Shown here piece after piece: positions 50,388 to 60,942 of a DNA stretch of 64,000 nt. The notes under the pieces are model-generated. The model did not search any database. It had not been told where the DNA came from and saw nothing but the letters and a program-made list of their open reading frames with translations. Within the stretch, counting starts at the first letter, position 1. Every line of letters begins with the position of its first letter. Origin of the DNA: Rossellomorea aquimaris (GTDB lineage: Bacteria; Bacillota; Bacilli; Bacillales; Bacillaceae_B); contig NZ_VTEX01000002.1 in NCBI RefSeq assembly GCF_008180865.1, forward strand, positions 248,001 through 312,000, given 5' to 3'. A program made the translations under genes and the position numbers.

Positions 50388-51266
50388 TCGATTGGAATGG
50401 AGAGCCATTGCGACGCTTAATAGTATAGTGATTGCCCCAATCATTTGCATAGGGCTTACCGATTCTTTCAATATAATGTATCCGACCACCATTGCCACAA
50501 ATGGTTCTATATTCAGGAGCAGGGATGTATTCGTAGAGCCGATTTCTGTTATGCAGTGATTCCAGATTAGCGGGCATATCCCATGCATGATGATCGCTGT
50601 GAGAAAAAGCAGCATCCATATGCTGAACGGAACGGCCTTCAGAATGGAGACTTCTGAGAATGGTAAAAACACGGTCATGAAGATCAACCCTACCATGGTC
50701 GAATAAAAGGTCAATAGAATAGAAGAAAGGTGCCTTGCATATCGTTCCACAAGGACCATGAAGACAGAAAATGTAAGCATCGTGAGGAAGATATATCCTT
50801 CTCCCATACCGATCACGATGGCCCCTTTCTTCATGATGACCAGAAGCACGCCGAAAAAGCTGAGGAGGCTCCACATCCAGAAAAACGGGCTTTTACGTTC
50901 CTTAAATACAACCGAATTGATAAGGGATGTACAAATGGGTGCCGTAGCCAGGATCAAGGCAGCCGTTACGGGTGATGCCGTGGTCAAGCTGGCATAGAAG
51001 CTCCAGTGATTCAAAGTCACGCCAATGAAACCGATGAAGAGCAGTGGGATGATCAAGGATTTCAACGAACGAAATTGACGAATTGGCTTGAAGAACACCA
51101 TAAGCAGGAACAGAGTAATAAAAATAAGCCGTAGAAAAGCGATTTCCATCGGCTTGAAATATTGCACTAAAATCGCACCGAATATAAAATTACTTCCCCA
51201 GCATATCACACAAAAAAGGAGGCCCATGTAGAGATACACGGGCTTTCCATTTACCTTTTCTTTCAT
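50337..51266 (-). CDS. EamA-family drug/metabolite exporter
   Basis: 309 residues, ten predicted membrane segments in two EamA halves (FCVICWGSNFIFGAILVQYF at the start; EIGSTNTSLLLNIEPFVAMV in the second half). The ATG overlaps the stop of the amidohydrolase (ATGA), so it is the last gene of that operon. The C-terminal residues MGQGDRYLVPTNSKTL come from the GGTACCTGTCCCC element and are unlike EamA family ends. Probable exporter of an amino acid or product of the amidohydrolases; inference only. Confidence 0.85.
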   Translation of the reverse strand: MKEKVNGKPVYLYMGLLFCVICWGSNFIFGAILVQYFKPMEIAFLRLIFITLFLLMVFFKPIRQFRSLKSLIIPLLFIGFIGVTLNHWSFYASLTTASPVTAALILATAPICTSLINSVVFKERKSPFFWMWSLLSFFGVLLVIMKKGAIVIGMGEGYIFLTMLTFSVFMVLVERYARHLSSILLTFYSTMVGLIFMTVFLPFSEVSILKAVPFSIWMLLFLTAIIMHGICPLIWNHCITEIGSTNTSLLLNIEPFVAMVVGYIILKESVSPMQMIGAITILLSVAMALHSNRMGQGDRYLVPTNSKTL

Positions 51267-52498
51267 TTTACCAGCTCATGAGTACTCCAGAGAGACCCAT
51301 ATACCACTTTCCCTTTGTTCATCACCGCCAGTCGTTTCGGTCTTCGGGCAACGACCTCTGCTGATGAAGCGGCGTCGACGAAGATAAAGCTTGCATCATC
51401 TTCCACTTTCGGCCACTTGTATTCACCTGTTTTCGTCAATGCTGTTGTTCCTCCAGTTATCCACTTCAGACTGTCCCTTAAGGATACTTCATCACTTCTT
51501 CTTGTCACCTGACCGTATTTATACACTTTCTCTAACACGTCACCGTGCCCCAGTGGACTCCAGGAGTCATAGAATCCATCACACCCAAGATGGACTTTCA
51601 CGCCATGATCATCCAAGAGCTGTATTGGCGGAAGGGACTTTGTCAAAGGAATGGTCGACATAATCGAAACGCCATTTCCCCTCAAACGCTCTGCCAATTC
51701 AATTTGTTTCACTTCCGGGACCTCCCCGATACAGAAGGCATGGCTGATAGCTGTCCGGTTCTGCCAGTTGGACTCTTCCACCATATCCATCCACTTATCG
51801 ATCGTGTAGGTTCCCACATGCCCGCTATCGTGTAGATGGATGTCTACATCCACATTAAACTCCGTTGCGATATTCATCGTTTCATAGAGTGATTTTTCAA
51901 TAGACCGATCGATTCCTGCAGGGTCAAGGCCTCCTACCATGGTGGCACCATTTCTCATCGCTTCTCTCATCAATGTCGGTACGGAATCTCTTAATAATCC
52001 ATGCTGAGGGAAGGCAATGATATCTGCGGTGACAGCATGTTTATAGTCGTCCAGTGCCTCGGTGACACCTTCAAGGTTCTTCAACCCAATGTATGGATCA
52101 ATGTTTACGTGAGTGCGGATATGCGTTGATCCGTTTGAAAGGATTTCGTCGATCATCCGTTTCGCTCTTTGTTTGGTGGTTGGTGCGAGTTCTGTCAGCT
52201 CCTCTGCTTCAAACTGCAGTCTTTCTTTCAGGTTTTTAACGGGCTTCGTTGCTTTCCATCCAAGGGTTAGATACGTTTTGTCCAAATGGTTATGCATTTC
52301 TTTAAAGGTTGGAATGGCCAATTGACCTTTTACATCATAGATCACATCAGCAGTCTCGGGTATGGACTGTGTATGAGACAGCTGTTGAACAATTTTCCCT
52401 TCCTTGACCCCGAGATGAAAAAGCTCTGTTTTCGTTTCGGTCATTCCTCCATTTTCCATGTTTCCTACTTCAAGCTTCACATTTTTCAGCCAGATCAT
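51263..52498 (-). CDS. Cytosine-deaminase-like metal amidohydrolase, paralog A
   Basis: About 411 residues. Amidohydrolase superfamily, metal motifs: FKEMHNHLDKTYL (H-x-H with following D-K typical of the cytosine deaminase/N-isopropylammelide group), the middle histidine in VDIHLHDSG, TAISHAFCIG and the aspartate in HLGCDGFYDSW. ATG 52498 is chosen since GGGAGACGTTTCG precedes it. It is about one-third identical in layout to the adjacent paralog B. It hydrolyses a ring or amide C-N bond of unknown substrate, likely imported by the divergent ABC transporter. Confidence 0.82.
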   Translation of the reverse strand: MIWLKNVKLEVGNMENGGMTETKTELFHLGVKEGKIVQQLSHTQSIPETADVIYDVKGQLAIPTFKEMHNHLDKTYLTLGWKATKPVKNLKERLQFEAEELTELAPTTKQRAKRMIDEILSNGSTHIRTHVNIDPYIGLKNLEGVTEALDDYKHAVTADIIAFPQHGLLRDSVPTLMREAMRNGATMVGGLDPAGIDRSIEKSLYETMNIATEFNVDVDIHLHDSGHVGTYTIDKWMDMVEESNWQNRTAISHAFCIGEVPEVKQIELAERLRGNGVSIMSTIPLTKSLPPIQLLDDHGVKVHLGCDGFYDSWSPLGHGDVLEKVYKYGQVTRRSDEVSLRDSLKWITGGTTALTKTGEYKWPKVEDDASFIFVDAASSAEVVARRPKRLAVMNKGKVVYGSLWSTHELVK

Positions 52499-52516
52499 CG
52501 AAACGTCTCCCATCTA

Positions 52517-53761
52517 TTATTTATTGATCAGTACGGATTCAGATTGTGGCAGCACCACTTTTTCCCCGTTTTTATAAACAGAATCAATTTTTGCTCTCCT
52601 TGCCACTGCTTCCGCTGAACAGCTTGCTTCGACCAGGACAAAGTCTGCTGCGTCCCCTACTTGAGGCCAAACCTGTTTCCCTGCATCATCCAGCGGCGTG
52701 ATTCCGCCAGAAGCATATTTCCATGTACGGTTGATGGAGTACTCATCGATCAATCGGAATCGTTCAGCAAGGATATTCAGCTTCTCGATCGTATCCCCGG
52801 TTCCAAAAGGTGACCAGTGATCGGTTAAGCTGTCATGACCGACGGATACCTGTAAACCGTATTGATCCAGAGTCGGAACCGGAATGGTTGGGCGGTTAAT
52901 CGGGATCGTCGTGGTAATATCAATCTCTTGATCTTTCAGAATGGCCATCATGTCTGTAAGAGATTGCCCCTCAAGATCTCCAAGTGCAATGGCATGACTG
53001 ATCGTGACACGCCCCTTCAAGTTCGCCTCTCTTGTAAAATCAGCAAGACGTTCAAAGGTGAAAGCCCCAAGTGTATCCGGGTCATGAAGGTGAATGTCGA
53101 CACCGGCATTATGCTCAGTGGCAATGTCAAACGTCGTATAGAGCGATTGATCGATATGTCGGTCCACTGTCGCCGGATCGACTCCCCCAACAAGGGTGGC
53201 ACCACTTTTCATAGCTTCCCGCATCAGTTCCACTGAATTGCTGCGCAGGAGCCCATGCTGAGGAAACGCTACAATGTCATAAGTGAGGTGATGTTTATAT
53301 TTCTCTAATGCTTTAACGGTTACTTCCAAGTGCTTTAAACCGGAAGTCGGTTCTATGTTGCAATGCGTCCGGATGTGAGTGTGGCCATTTTGAAGCAGTA
53401 GCTCGATCATCTTTTCAGCTCTCTCCTGGGCGTATGGCAATTGCTTAGGCAGCAACTCCTGTTCTTCTTCTATTCTTGTAAAAATACCTTTTGTGATCGG
53501 ACGGCATGCCTTCCAAGGACCGCTATAGTAGGTTTTATCGATATGGATATGCATTTCACGTAAGGAAGGCAGGATCAGCTTCCCTTTTGCATCCAACACG
53601 GCCGCTCCCGTTTCAATCTCTGACTCGTCATTTGAGATGGCCGTGATCTTTCCCCCTTCTATTTTCACATGGGCATATTCCGTAAGGGTTCCTGTCACAA
53701 CTTCATTCTCTTTCTCAAATCCCGTTTCCATTCTCACATTTTTCATCCATACTGTTTTCAT
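52517..53761 (-). CDS. Cytosine-deaminase-like metal amidohydrolase, paralog B
   Basis: About 414 residues, same family as paralog A. Metal motifs LREMHIHIDKTYYSGPWKAC, VDIHLHDPDTLG, VTISHAIALG and SVGHDSLTDHW. ATG 53761 is chosen for GTGGAGGTTGATTTG. It differs from paralog A at several presumed substrate positions (IPINRPTIPVPTLDQYG against IPLTKSLPPIQLLDDHG), so the two probably act on related but different compounds. Follows the substrate-binding protein gene by about 50 bases and precedes paralog A by 18. Confidence 0.82.
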   Translation of the reverse strand: MKTVWMKNVRMETGFEKENEVVTGTLTEYAHVKIEGGKITAISNDESEIETGAAVLDAKGKLILPSLREMHIHIDKTYYSGPWKACRPITKGIFTRIEEEQELLPKQLPYAQERAEKMIELLLQNGHTHIRTHCNIEPTSGLKHLEVTVKALEKYKHHLTYDIVAFPQHGLLRSNSVELMREAMKSGATLVGGVDPATVDRHIDQSLYTTFDIATEHNAGVDIHLHDPDTLGAFTFERLADFTREANLKGRVTISHAIALGDLEGQSLTDMMAILKDQEIDITTTIPINRPTIPVPTLDQYGLQVSVGHDSLTDHWSPFGTGDTIEKLNILAERFRLIDEYSINRTWKYASGGITPLDDAGKQVWPQVGDAADFVLVEASCSAEAVARRAKIDSVYKNGEKVVLPQSESVLINK

Positions 53762-53811
53762 CAAATCAACCTCCACTTTTTATTTACAGGGATTTCGGAT
53801 GGTGCCATCCC

Positions 53812-55392
53812 CTATTCGATCGTTGCGTCATTCACCATTAAGTAGTTGGCGGCACTCAACCAGAAATCTTTCACTTCATTGTTGTACACTGCTAAATGCT
53901 CGTAGTTTCGAATTGGAATGTATACCGCTTCTTCCATTTCAATGGTCATCGCTTCTTCATATAATGTCTTTCTTACTTCAGGGTCCACTTCTTTTCTTGC
54001 CTGCTCGATGAGATCATCAACTTTTTCATTTGTATAATAGAAATGGTTTCCTGGTGAACCGTGTGAAGCAGAGTGGAACAAGTTGTATTGGTTGTAGTCA
54101 CCGTCACCGGTTGCATTTCCCCATCCACCGATGAACATATCTTGTTCTCCTGTGTCTACAGCTTCAATATATGCACCATATTCAAGCACCTGAATATTCA
54201 CTTTGATCCCGATTCCTTTCAACTGGGACTGAATGACTTCTGCCATATTGATCCGTTCTTTACGGTCACTCGTAATCAATGTTAATTCGAGACCTTTTTC
54301 AAACCCTGCTTCTTTCAAAAGCTCCTTGGCAGAATTCGGATCATACTCATACGGCTTCACATTTTCACTATGACCGAATACTTGTGGACTCATGGCAGCA
54401 TTTGCTAACGTTCCCACTCCGTTATACACACCTTTAATGATTGCTTCTCTTTCAATGGCCATGGAAATGGCCTGTCTTACCTTTACATTATCGAAGGGCT
54501 CTTTTTGTGTATTGAATCCGACATACTCGACGGCTAATCCTTCTGTTCGATACAGATTCAATGTGTCAGAGCTTTCAATACGCTCGATTTCAGTAACGGG
54601 CACTTGATCACTGATATGGGCTTCACCCGTTTCAATCATCGCTAATCGTGTCGCGTCCTCTGGTACAACCTGAAACTCGATTCCATCAATATTCGGAAGT
54701 TCTCCCCAATACTCTTCATTTTTTTCAAGGTTGATGGACTGACCTGACTTCCAGGATTCGAAGGCAAATGGCCCGGTTCCGATCGGGTGCTTAGCAAGAC
54801 TATCAGGATTTTCTTTCACAGCTTTAGGGCTCATGATGCTTCCTTCGTTACTTGCAAGGATCGATAAGAGAGGTGCATAAGGAGCATCCAGCTTGAATTG
54901 CACTTTATATTCATCCAGTACGTTTATTTCTTTGATCATCCCGAGCTTATCCTTTTGAGGAGACCCGGTGTTAGGGTCCAGTAAGCGGTCGAACGTTACT
55001 TTGACAGCCTCAGCGTTAAATTCAGAACCGTCATGGAACGTGATTCCCTCATTTAATGTGAATTCCCATGTCGTATCGTCCGGCTGCTCCCAGCTCTTCG
55101 CGAGTGACGGAACTATGTTCATTTCTTTATCAAACGTCACAAGGCTCTCGTACACTTTTTGATAAAGGACATTAGCAGACGGAATATCTGTAATGAAGTG
55201 TGGGTCCAAATTGGTTGCATCGGATAATCGTACGACCTTCAGTACTCCGCCTTCTGATTCACCGCCTTGTTTGCTTGCGGTTTCACTTTCTACATTACTA
55301 GTCGAACACGCCTGGGTGATGAGCATGACCATCACGATCAATAATCCTGCGATCCCCCTGAAATACTTCTTCTTTTCTTTCAATTCCTCCAC
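53812..55392 (-). CDS. Peptide/opine-type ABC transporter substrate-binding lipoprotein
   Basis: About 526 residues. Signal peptide with lipobox ITQACS, then SBP_bac_5 features: RLSDATNLDPHFITDIPSAN, DTTWEFTLNEGITFHDGSEF, KHPIGTGPFAFESWKSG, and AGFEKGLELTLITSDRK. The start is uncertain: GTG 55392 or TTG 55383 stand near overlapping AAGGGAGA and GTGGAGG sites. It is divergent from the permease and ATPase genes that follow from 55572 and heads the operon with both amidohydrolases, so the transporter likely feeds them. Confidence 0.88.
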   Translation of the reverse strand: MEELKEKKKYFRGIAGLLIVMVMLITQACSTSNVESETASKQGGESEGGVLKVVRLSDATNLDPHFITDIPSANVLYQKVYESLVTFDKEMNIVPSLAKSWEQPDDTTWEFTLNEGITFHDGSEFNAEAVKVTFDRLLDPNTGSPQKDKLGMIKEINVLDEYKVQFKLDAPYAPLLSILASNEGSIMSPKAVKENPDSLAKHPIGTGPFAFESWKSGQSINLEKNEEYWGELPNIDGIEFQVVPEDATRLAMIETGEAHISDQVPVTEIERIESSDTLNLYRTEGLAVEYVGFNTQKEPFDNVKVRQAISMAIEREAIIKGVYNGVGTLANAAMSPQVFGHSENVKPYEYDPNSAKELLKEAGFEKGLELTLITSDRKERINMAEVIQSQLKGIGIKVNIQVLEYGAYIEAVDTGEQDMFIGGWGNATGDGDYNQYNLFHSASHGSPGNHFYYTNEKVDDLIEQARKEVDPEVRKTLYEEAMTIEMEEAVYIPIRNYEHLAVYNNEVKDFWLSAANYLMVNDATIE

Positions 55393-55571
55393 TCTCCCTT
55401 TTCCGTATTGTTGGTGCCTATCTGCATTATAAAAAAGAAAACAGTGAATGATTTTCAATATCTTTACCAACTTTTTAATTATTTTGACAATTCAAACTTA
55501 TCACCTTCCCTTTCCACCCCTCTTCCTCTATCTTTGAATTACACAAACCATTTCAATGAGGAGGAAACGTC

Positions 55572-56477
55572 ATGTCGACAGAACTTAAAGTTCAAGAAAT
55601 TCAATCACCCATACTCAATTCAAAACCGAGCGTTTTTGAAAAAAGGATCAAACCCTTCTGGGACACCTTTTCGAAAAACAAGGCAGCAGTGGTTGGTGGA
55701 GGGATCATTCTCTTCTATATTCTCATTGCCCTATTTGCTCCTTTACTTGCTGTTTATGATCCTTATGACATTCAACTGGACAATAAACTCCAGCCACCGA
55801 GTACAGAACATTGGATGGGAACAGATGATAAAGGACGGGATATCCTTGCAAGGATCCTTTATGGCTCCCGTCTTTCAATGGGGGTAGGTTTTGCCGCAGT
55901 CGGCTTCGGTGCTTTCTTTGGCATCATCATGGGGTTGATTTCAGGGTTTTACGGAGGATGGATCGATACCTTCATCAGCAGAATCCTGGATGTCATGCTT
56001 GCTTTCCCTGGAATTCTATTGGCTCTTGCTATCATCTCTGCCCTGGGACCGAGCCTTGTGAATGTCATGATCGCCGTCGGGGTGTTCTCCATCCCATTAT
56101 TTGCAAGGGTTGTCCGGGGATCGACGCTCGAAACGAAGAAGCTTGAATATATCGATGCCATTCGGTCGCTTGGAGCCAATGATTTCATCATCATCTTCAG
56201 GCACATCCTGCCGAACATTTTATCTCCCATCATCATTCAAGGTTCCTTGCGACTTGCCACCGCCATCCTTTCAGCAGCGGGATTATCCTTCCTTGGTTTA
56301 GGCGCACAGCCTCCTTCACCTGAATGGGGTACGATGCTGTCCAGTGGAAGGGACTTTTTATTCACGGCTCCCTACATCGCCCTCTTCCCGGGGTTGGCGA
56401 TTTCCATTCTCGTACTCGGCTTTAATTTGTTCGGGGACGGCCTTCGGGACGCGCTTGATCCGAGACTGAAATCATAA
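55572..56477 (+). CDS. ABC transporter permease, DppC family
   Basis: 301 residues. The DppC markers are NKAAVVGGGIILFYILIALF, HWMGTDDKGRDILARILYGS and EYIDAIRSLGANDFIIIFRHI (EAA loop). GAGGAGGAAACGTC precedes ATG 55572. First gene of a C-B-D-F operon, an order in which the DppC-like gene precedes the DppB-like one, less common than B-C. Confidence 0.92.
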   Translation: MSTELKVQEIQSPILNSKPSVFEKRIKPFWDTFSKNKAAVVGGGIILFYILIALFAPLLAVYDPYDIQLDNKLQPPSTEHWMGTDDKGRDILARILYGSRLSMGVGFAAVGFGAFFGIIMGLISGFYGGWIDTFISRILDVMLAFPGILLALAIISALGPSLVNVMIAVGVFSIPLFARVVRGSTLETKKLEYIDAIRSLGANDFIIIFRHILPNILSPIIIQGSLRLATAILSAAGLSFLGLGAQPPSPEWGTMLSSGRDFLFTAPYIALFPGLAISILVLGFNLFGDGLRDALDPRLKS

Positions 56478-56493
56478 TAAGGAGGAATATGAA

Positions 56494-57414
56494 ATGATAT
56501 TGTACATTTTCAGAAGATTAATAGAAATCATCCCCGTCATATTCGGTGTGACCCTGGTTGTCTTTCTCATCATGCAGATGGTTCCCGGAGACCCGGCTAT
56601 CATTCTTGCAGGGGAAGGGGCCTCGAAAGAAGCGATCAACCAATTACGGACAGAGCTCGGCTTGAACCGCCCCTTGTATGTTCAATATGGTGAATACATC
56701 ATGAATGTCTTCCAGGGTGACCTTGGACAATCTCTGAAGAGTCAACAGCCTGTCATCCAGGAAATCATGACCCGCTTACCGATCACGATTGAACTGGCCT
56801 TCTACAGTATTCTCATTACGATTGTCCTTGGAATGACCGCTGGAATCATATCGGCAGTCAGACCATACTCTGCTACCGATATTTCCGTGATGATCGTCGC
56901 TTTATTAGGAATTTCACTGCCCAGCTTCTTTCTAGGCCTGCTTTCCATCTATTTATTCTCTGTCAAACTTCAGCTTTTACCTGTAGCAGGATGGGACAGC
57001 ATGTTGCACATCATTTTACCGGCCTTTACGCTCGGGGTCGGAGGAGCTGCCATCGTTGCCCGGATGACCCGATCCAGCATGCTTGAGGTCGTGAGGCAGG
57101 ATTATATCCGGACTGCTCAGGCAAAAGGTTTGAAAAGCTTTGCCATTATCTATAAGCATGCCCTTCGCAATGCTTTGATTCCCGTCATCACAGTGGTCGG
57201 CCTTCAGTTTGGGGCACTGCTCGGAGGGACGGTATTAATCGAATCCGTCTTTGCCATCAATGGACTCGGCCGTATGATCGTTGACTCGATCCGCACACGT
57301 GACTTACCGATGGTTCAGGGCGGGGTACTGGTCGCATCCTTGGTCTTCGTAATCGTCAATCTATTCGTAGATGTTTTATACCGATTCTTTAACAAACGAA
57401 TTGAACTTAACTAG
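56494..57414 (+). CDS. ABC transporter permease, DppB family
   Basis: 306 residues: [20 protein letters not shown], the G-D-x-A-x-x-x-A-G region [40 protein letters not shown] (EAA loop) and [34 protein letters not shown] precedes ATG 56494. Couples with the DppC-like permease to form the channel. Confidence 0.93.
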   Translation: MILYIFRRLIEIIPVIFGVTLVVFLIMQMVPGDPAIILAGEGASKEAINQLRTELGLNRPLYVQYGEYIMNVFQGDLGQSLKSQQPVIQEIMTRLPITIELAFYSILITIVLGMTAGIISAVRPYSATDISVMIVALLGISLPSFFLGLLSIYLFSVKLQLLPVAGWDSMLHIILPAFTLGVGGAAIVARMTRSSMLEVVRQDYIRTAQAKGLKSFAIIYKHALRNALIPVITVVGLQFGALLGGTVLIESVFAINGLGRMIVDSIRTRDLPMVQGGVLVASLVFVIVNLFVDVLYRFFNKRIELN

Positions 57415-57425
57415 GAGTGGTTGTA

Positions 57426-58421
57426 ATGAGTAAAAATGTGGTCTTGGAAGTAAAAAACTTAAAAACCCATTTCACTTCGAAAAAAGGAGTGACGAAAGCC
57501 GTGGATGGAATCGATTTTGTCCTTCACGAAGGAGAGACGCTTGGGATCGTAGGAGAATCGGGCTGTGGAAAAAGCATGACCTCCCTTTCGATTCTTCGTC
57601 TTGTCCCCTCCCCTCCCGGAAAGATTGTGGACGGAACCATTGAATTGAAAGGGAAGGACATCCTTAAAATGTCCGAATCCGAGCTTAGAAAAGTGCGCGG
57701 AAACCAAATTTCTATGATATTCCAAGAGCCTATGACGTCATTGAATCCTGTCATACCCGTCGGGGAGCAGATTGCAGAAGCTGTTCGCATCCACCAAAAG
57801 CTCGGTAAAAAGGATGCATGGAAAAAAGCGGTCGAAATGCTCGAATTAGTAGGCATCCCTTCTCCTGAACATAGGGCGAAACAAGAGCCTTTTCAGCTGA
57901 GCGGCGGAATGAGGCAACGTGTCATGATTGCGATGGCTCTTGCCTGCAACCCGGAGGTCCTGATTGCAGATGAACCGACTACGGCACTTGATGTAACGAT
58001 CCAGGCACAAATCCTTGAGCTGATGAAGGACCTTCAGAAAAAGCTGAATATGGGAATCATCTTCATCACACACGATTTAGGAGTGGTAGCCGAGCTATGT
58101 GACAAAGTTGCGGTTATGTATGCGGGACAGGTGGTGGAATATAGTTCGACGGAACAATTATTCTCCAATCCGAAGCATCCATACACAAATGGGCTGCTGT
58201 CTTCATTACCAAAATTGCATGAAGACCAGGCAGAGCTGGAAACGATGCCGGGAAGCGTCCCTTCCCCCTATGACATGCCAAAAGGCTGCCGTTTTTCTCC
58301 CCGTTGCGCATTGGCAACCGCACGATGTCACGAGGAAGAGCCACAGCTCAATTCTTCGAAGGATGGCAGTCAAATCAGATGTTTTCTATATAATGCCGAG
58401 AAAGAGGTGCAGATGACATGA
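57426..58421 (+). CDS. ABC transporter ATP-binding protein, DppD family
   Basis: About 331 residues. Walker [20 protein letters not shown]-loop [16 protein letters not shown], signature [17 protein letters not shown], Walker [19 protein letters not shown], and the oligopeptide/dipeptide-specific C-terminal [18 protein letters not shown] with its cysteines, which bind an iron-sulfur cluster in DppD of E. coli. TAGGAGTGGTTGTA precedes ATG 57426. Its end overlaps the DppF-like gene by 4 bases. Confidence 0.94.
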   Translation: MSKNVVLEVKNLKTHFTSKKGVTKAVDGIDFVLHEGETLGIVGESGCGKSMTSLSILRLVPSPPGKIVDGTIELKGKDILKMSESELRKVRGNQISMIFQEPMTSLNPVIPVGEQIAEAVRIHQKLGKKDAWKKAVEMLELVGIPSPEHRAKQEPFQLSGGMRQRVMIAMALACNPEVLIADEPTTALDVTIQAQILELMKDLQKKLNMGIIFITHDLGVVAELCDKVAVMYAGQVVEYSSTEQLFSNPKHPYTNGLLSSLPKLHEDQAELETMPGSVPSPYDMPKGCRFSPRCALATARCHEEEPQLNSSKDGSQIRCFLYNAEKEVQMT

Positions 58422-59398
58422 CCGCTGTGATGACTGAAAAAAAACCTATTTTGGAAGTGAAGGGCCTGAAACAGTACTTCCCTATCAAAAGGGAGTCCTT
58501 GTTCCAGCCGAAACAAGTGGTGAAAGCCGTGGATGATATCACTTTCACGCTGTACGAAGGGGAAACCCTCAGTATTGTAGGTGAGTCCGGCTGCGGTAAA
58601 TCGACAACCGGCCGTGCCATCCTTCAGCTGGATAAGCCGACGGAAGGCAGTATCCAATACAATGGAATCGAATTGAACAGTCTATCCAAAAAGGGATTAA
58701 GAAATATGAGGGGCGATATCCAGGTCATCTTCCAGGATCCGTTTGCCTCGTTGAATCCGAGACAAACCGTCCGCAAGATCCTGAAAGAAGCCATGACCAT
58801 ACAAAAAGTACTGCCTCCTTCCAAACACGAAGATCGTATGAAGGAATTATTGGACTATGTGGGCCTTCCGATTACGTCACTGGACCGTCTCCCACACGAG
58901 TTCAGCGGTGGTCAGCGACAAAGGATCGGAATCGCACGGGCGTTGGCTGTCAATCCCAAAGTAATCATTTGTGATGAAGCCGTATCGGCACTCGATGTAT
59001 CCATTCAGGCACAAATCTTGAACCTGTTAAAGAAACTTCAGAAGGAATTGAAATTAACGTACCTCTTCATTTCCCATGATTTAAGCGTTGTACGTCATAT
59101 ATCAGATCGGGTGATCGTGATGTATCTGGGGAAGGTGGTCGAGATCGGGACAAAGCATGAGCTGTTTGACAATCCTACCCACCCTTATACCAAAGCCTTG
59201 CTTTCAGCCATCCCCGTACCTGATTTTTCTCAGAAAAGAGAAAGAATCCTTTTAAAAGGGGATGTACCTTCCCCATTGAATCCGCCATCAGGATGTAAGT
59301 TTCACACCCGCTGCCCTCTGGCAACGGATTTGTGTAAAGCAGAACTGCCTCCTATGACCGGACATGGGGAGCATTTCACACGGTGCCATTATGTCTAA
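58418..59398 (+). CDS. ABC transporter ATP-binding protein, DppF family
   Basis: 326 residues. Walker [20 protein letters not shown]-loop [16 protein letters not shown], signature [18 protein letters not shown], Walker [20 protein letters not shown]-terminal [23 protein letters not shown] overlaps the DppD-like stop (ATGA). Last gene of the transporter operon. About 70 bases separate it from the histidine kinase gene. Confidence 0.94.
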   Translation: MTAVMTEKKPILEVKGLKQYFPIKRESLFQPKQVVKAVDDITFTLYEGETLSIVGESGCGKSTTGRAILQLDKPTEGSIQYNGIELNSLSKKGLRNMRGDIQVIFQDPFASLNPRQTVRKILKEAMTIQKVLPPSKHEDRMKELLDYVGLPITSLDRLPHEFSGGQRQRIGIARALAVNPKVIICDEAVSALDVSIQAQILNLLKKLQKELKLTYLFISHDLSVVRHISDRVIVMYLGKVVEIGTKHELFDNPTHPYTKALLSAIPVPDFSQKRERILLKGDVPSPLNPPSGCKFHTRCPLATDLCKAELPPMTGHGEHFTRCHYV

Positions 59399-59467
59399 AC
59401 ATATTTTCAGAATCTTAGTTTTCTTATAAAATAGAAAGTATGACTCACCACTTTAGGAGTTCTTCAC

Positions 59468-60232
59468 ATGATTACACAAGAATCCTTTTCATTTTATATC
59501 ATGCTGTCCGTATTAGCCCCAATCATTGGGGCTTTTAGCTTATTATTTCTCTTCCTATTTGAAAAACGTCTGGATCAACTGGAGAAAGAAAAGAACCAAC
59601 TGCTTCTGAAACAGGAACTTCAGGAAGCTAAATACAACCAACTGAATCAGCAGATCCAGCCCCACTTTTTTTTCAATACGCTTAATGTCATCCTGAGCCT
59701 GGCACGTTTGAATCGCAAGGAAGAACTGGTTTCTGCCATCGAGGTCCTTTCCAAATACTTTAAATTCAAATACAAACAGACTGACCCTTTGATCACCATG
59801 GAGGAGGAGATTCAATACACCCAATATTATCTCGACATTCAAAGGCTGAGATTCAGAGATCGTCTCCAAATAGTATGGAACGTGGAAGAGAGCTGCAAGT
59901 CTTCACTAGTCCCTCCTTACCTCCTGCAGACCCTTGTTGAAAACGCATTTAAGCATGGTCTTGAAAAGCATCCTGGGCAAGGCAAGCTGATCATCATCCT
60001 GAATGAACAAAGGAAAAAAGTGTACTTAGAAGTATGGAACAGCTCATCATCTTCTTTGGACACGCTTGATTCTCAAAAGGAAGACCGTGGAATTGGATTA
60101 CATAATATCCAGAAGCGATTACAGATGCTCTTTCCAAAGGAAGAAATCCTCATTCAGCTGAATGAAGAAGCCAAAGGAACAAGCGTCCAAATCTTTTGGC
60201 CACGTATGACCAGAGAAGACAACATTACTTGA
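59468..60232 (+). CDS. LytS/YesM-type sensor histidine kinase, short membrane anchor
   Basis: 254 residues. One or two N-terminal membrane helices (about 8-32), a coiled coil (about 33-55), then the HisKA_7TM-linked His_kinase domain: phospho-accepting histidine in QQIQPHFFFNTLNVILSLAR (about residue 65), N-box LLQTLVENAFKHGLEKHP and G-box RGIGLHNIQKRLQMLF. No extracytoplasmic sensor loop of note, so it may sense through a membrane partner, perhaps the transporter at 60943. It overlaps nothing but is 16 bases from its response regulator. Confidence 0.88.
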   Translation: MITQESFSFYIMLSVLAPIIGAFSLLFLFLFEKRLDQLEKEKNQLLLKQELQEAKYNQLNQQIQPHFFFNTLNVILSLARLNRKEELVSAIEVLSKYFKFKYKQTDPLITMEEEIQYTQYYLDIQRLRFRDRLQIVWNVEESCKSSLVPPYLLQTLVENAFKHGLEKHPGQGKLIIILNEQRKKVYLEVWNSSSSSLDTLDSQKEDRGIGLHNIQKRLQMLFPKEEILIQLNEEAKGTSVQIFWPRMTREDNIT

Positions 60233-60248
60233 TGAAGGAGGAAGCGTA

Positions 60249-60938
60249 ATGCATATTTTACTCGTTGACGATGAGCCCCTTGAACTGGAGCAGCTCAACT
60301 ACATGATTCACGAAAAATATCCTTATTGGACGATTCATACTGCCGCGGATGCGTCACAGGCTTTAAAGATTCTGACGGAACATCCGATTCGCCTTACGCT
60401 GCTCGACATTCAACTGCCTGGTAAATCAGGGATCGAACTCGGGATTGAAATGAAGAAATATGATCATATCGACATCATTATGGTCACCGCCTACCAATCA
60501 TTCGATTATGCACAGGCCTCCCTGCGACTCGGCGCAAAGGATTATTTAACTAAACCGATTATTGAAGAAGAATTATTTCAAGTTCTCAACCAATATAAAT
60601 ACGCATCCATCCAATCCCATATCGTCCAGGAAGCATTAACGATCATCCATGAACAATACAGCGATAAGCTCTCCCTTTCATCATTGGCGAGCCAGATCCA
60701 TATCAACGGTACGTATCTTAGCAGGAAGTTTCATGAAGAAATGGGGATCAGCTTCTCTGAATATCTGAATGATTTCAGAGTCCAGGCCGCACAGAGATTA
60801 CTTCGGCAGGACACCGAAAAGTCCATCTCTTCTATTTCTGAAGAATGCGGATTCAGCAGCCAGCACTATTTCAGTTCATTATTCAAGAAGCAAACAGGAT
60901 ACACTCCAAGGGAATATCGGATAAGAGAGAAGGTATAA
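60249..60938 (+). CDS. AraC-family response regulator
   Basis: 229 residues: N-terminal receiver (about 1-120) with DDEP acidic pocket, phospho-acceptor Asp in LTLLDIQLPGKSG and lysine in DYLTKPI; C-terminal AraC double HTH (about 130-225, LSLSSLASQIHINGTYLSRK, IRVQAAQRLL-type second helix with ECGFSSQHYFSSLFKKQTGY). Cognate to the kinase just upstream. It probably activates the adjacent transporter gene. Confidence 0.93.
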   Translation: MHILLVDDEPLELEQLNYMIHEKYPYWTIHTAADASQALKILTEHPIRLTLLDIQLPGKSGIELGIEMKKYDHIDIIMVTAYQSFDYAQASLRLGAKDYLTKPIIEEELFQVLNQYKYASIQSHIVQEALTIIHEQYSDKLSLSSLASQIHINGTYLSRKFHEEMGISFSEYLNDFRVQAAQRLLRQDTEKSISSISEECGFSSQHYFSSLFKKQTGYTPREYRIREKV

Positions 60939-60942
60939 ATCA

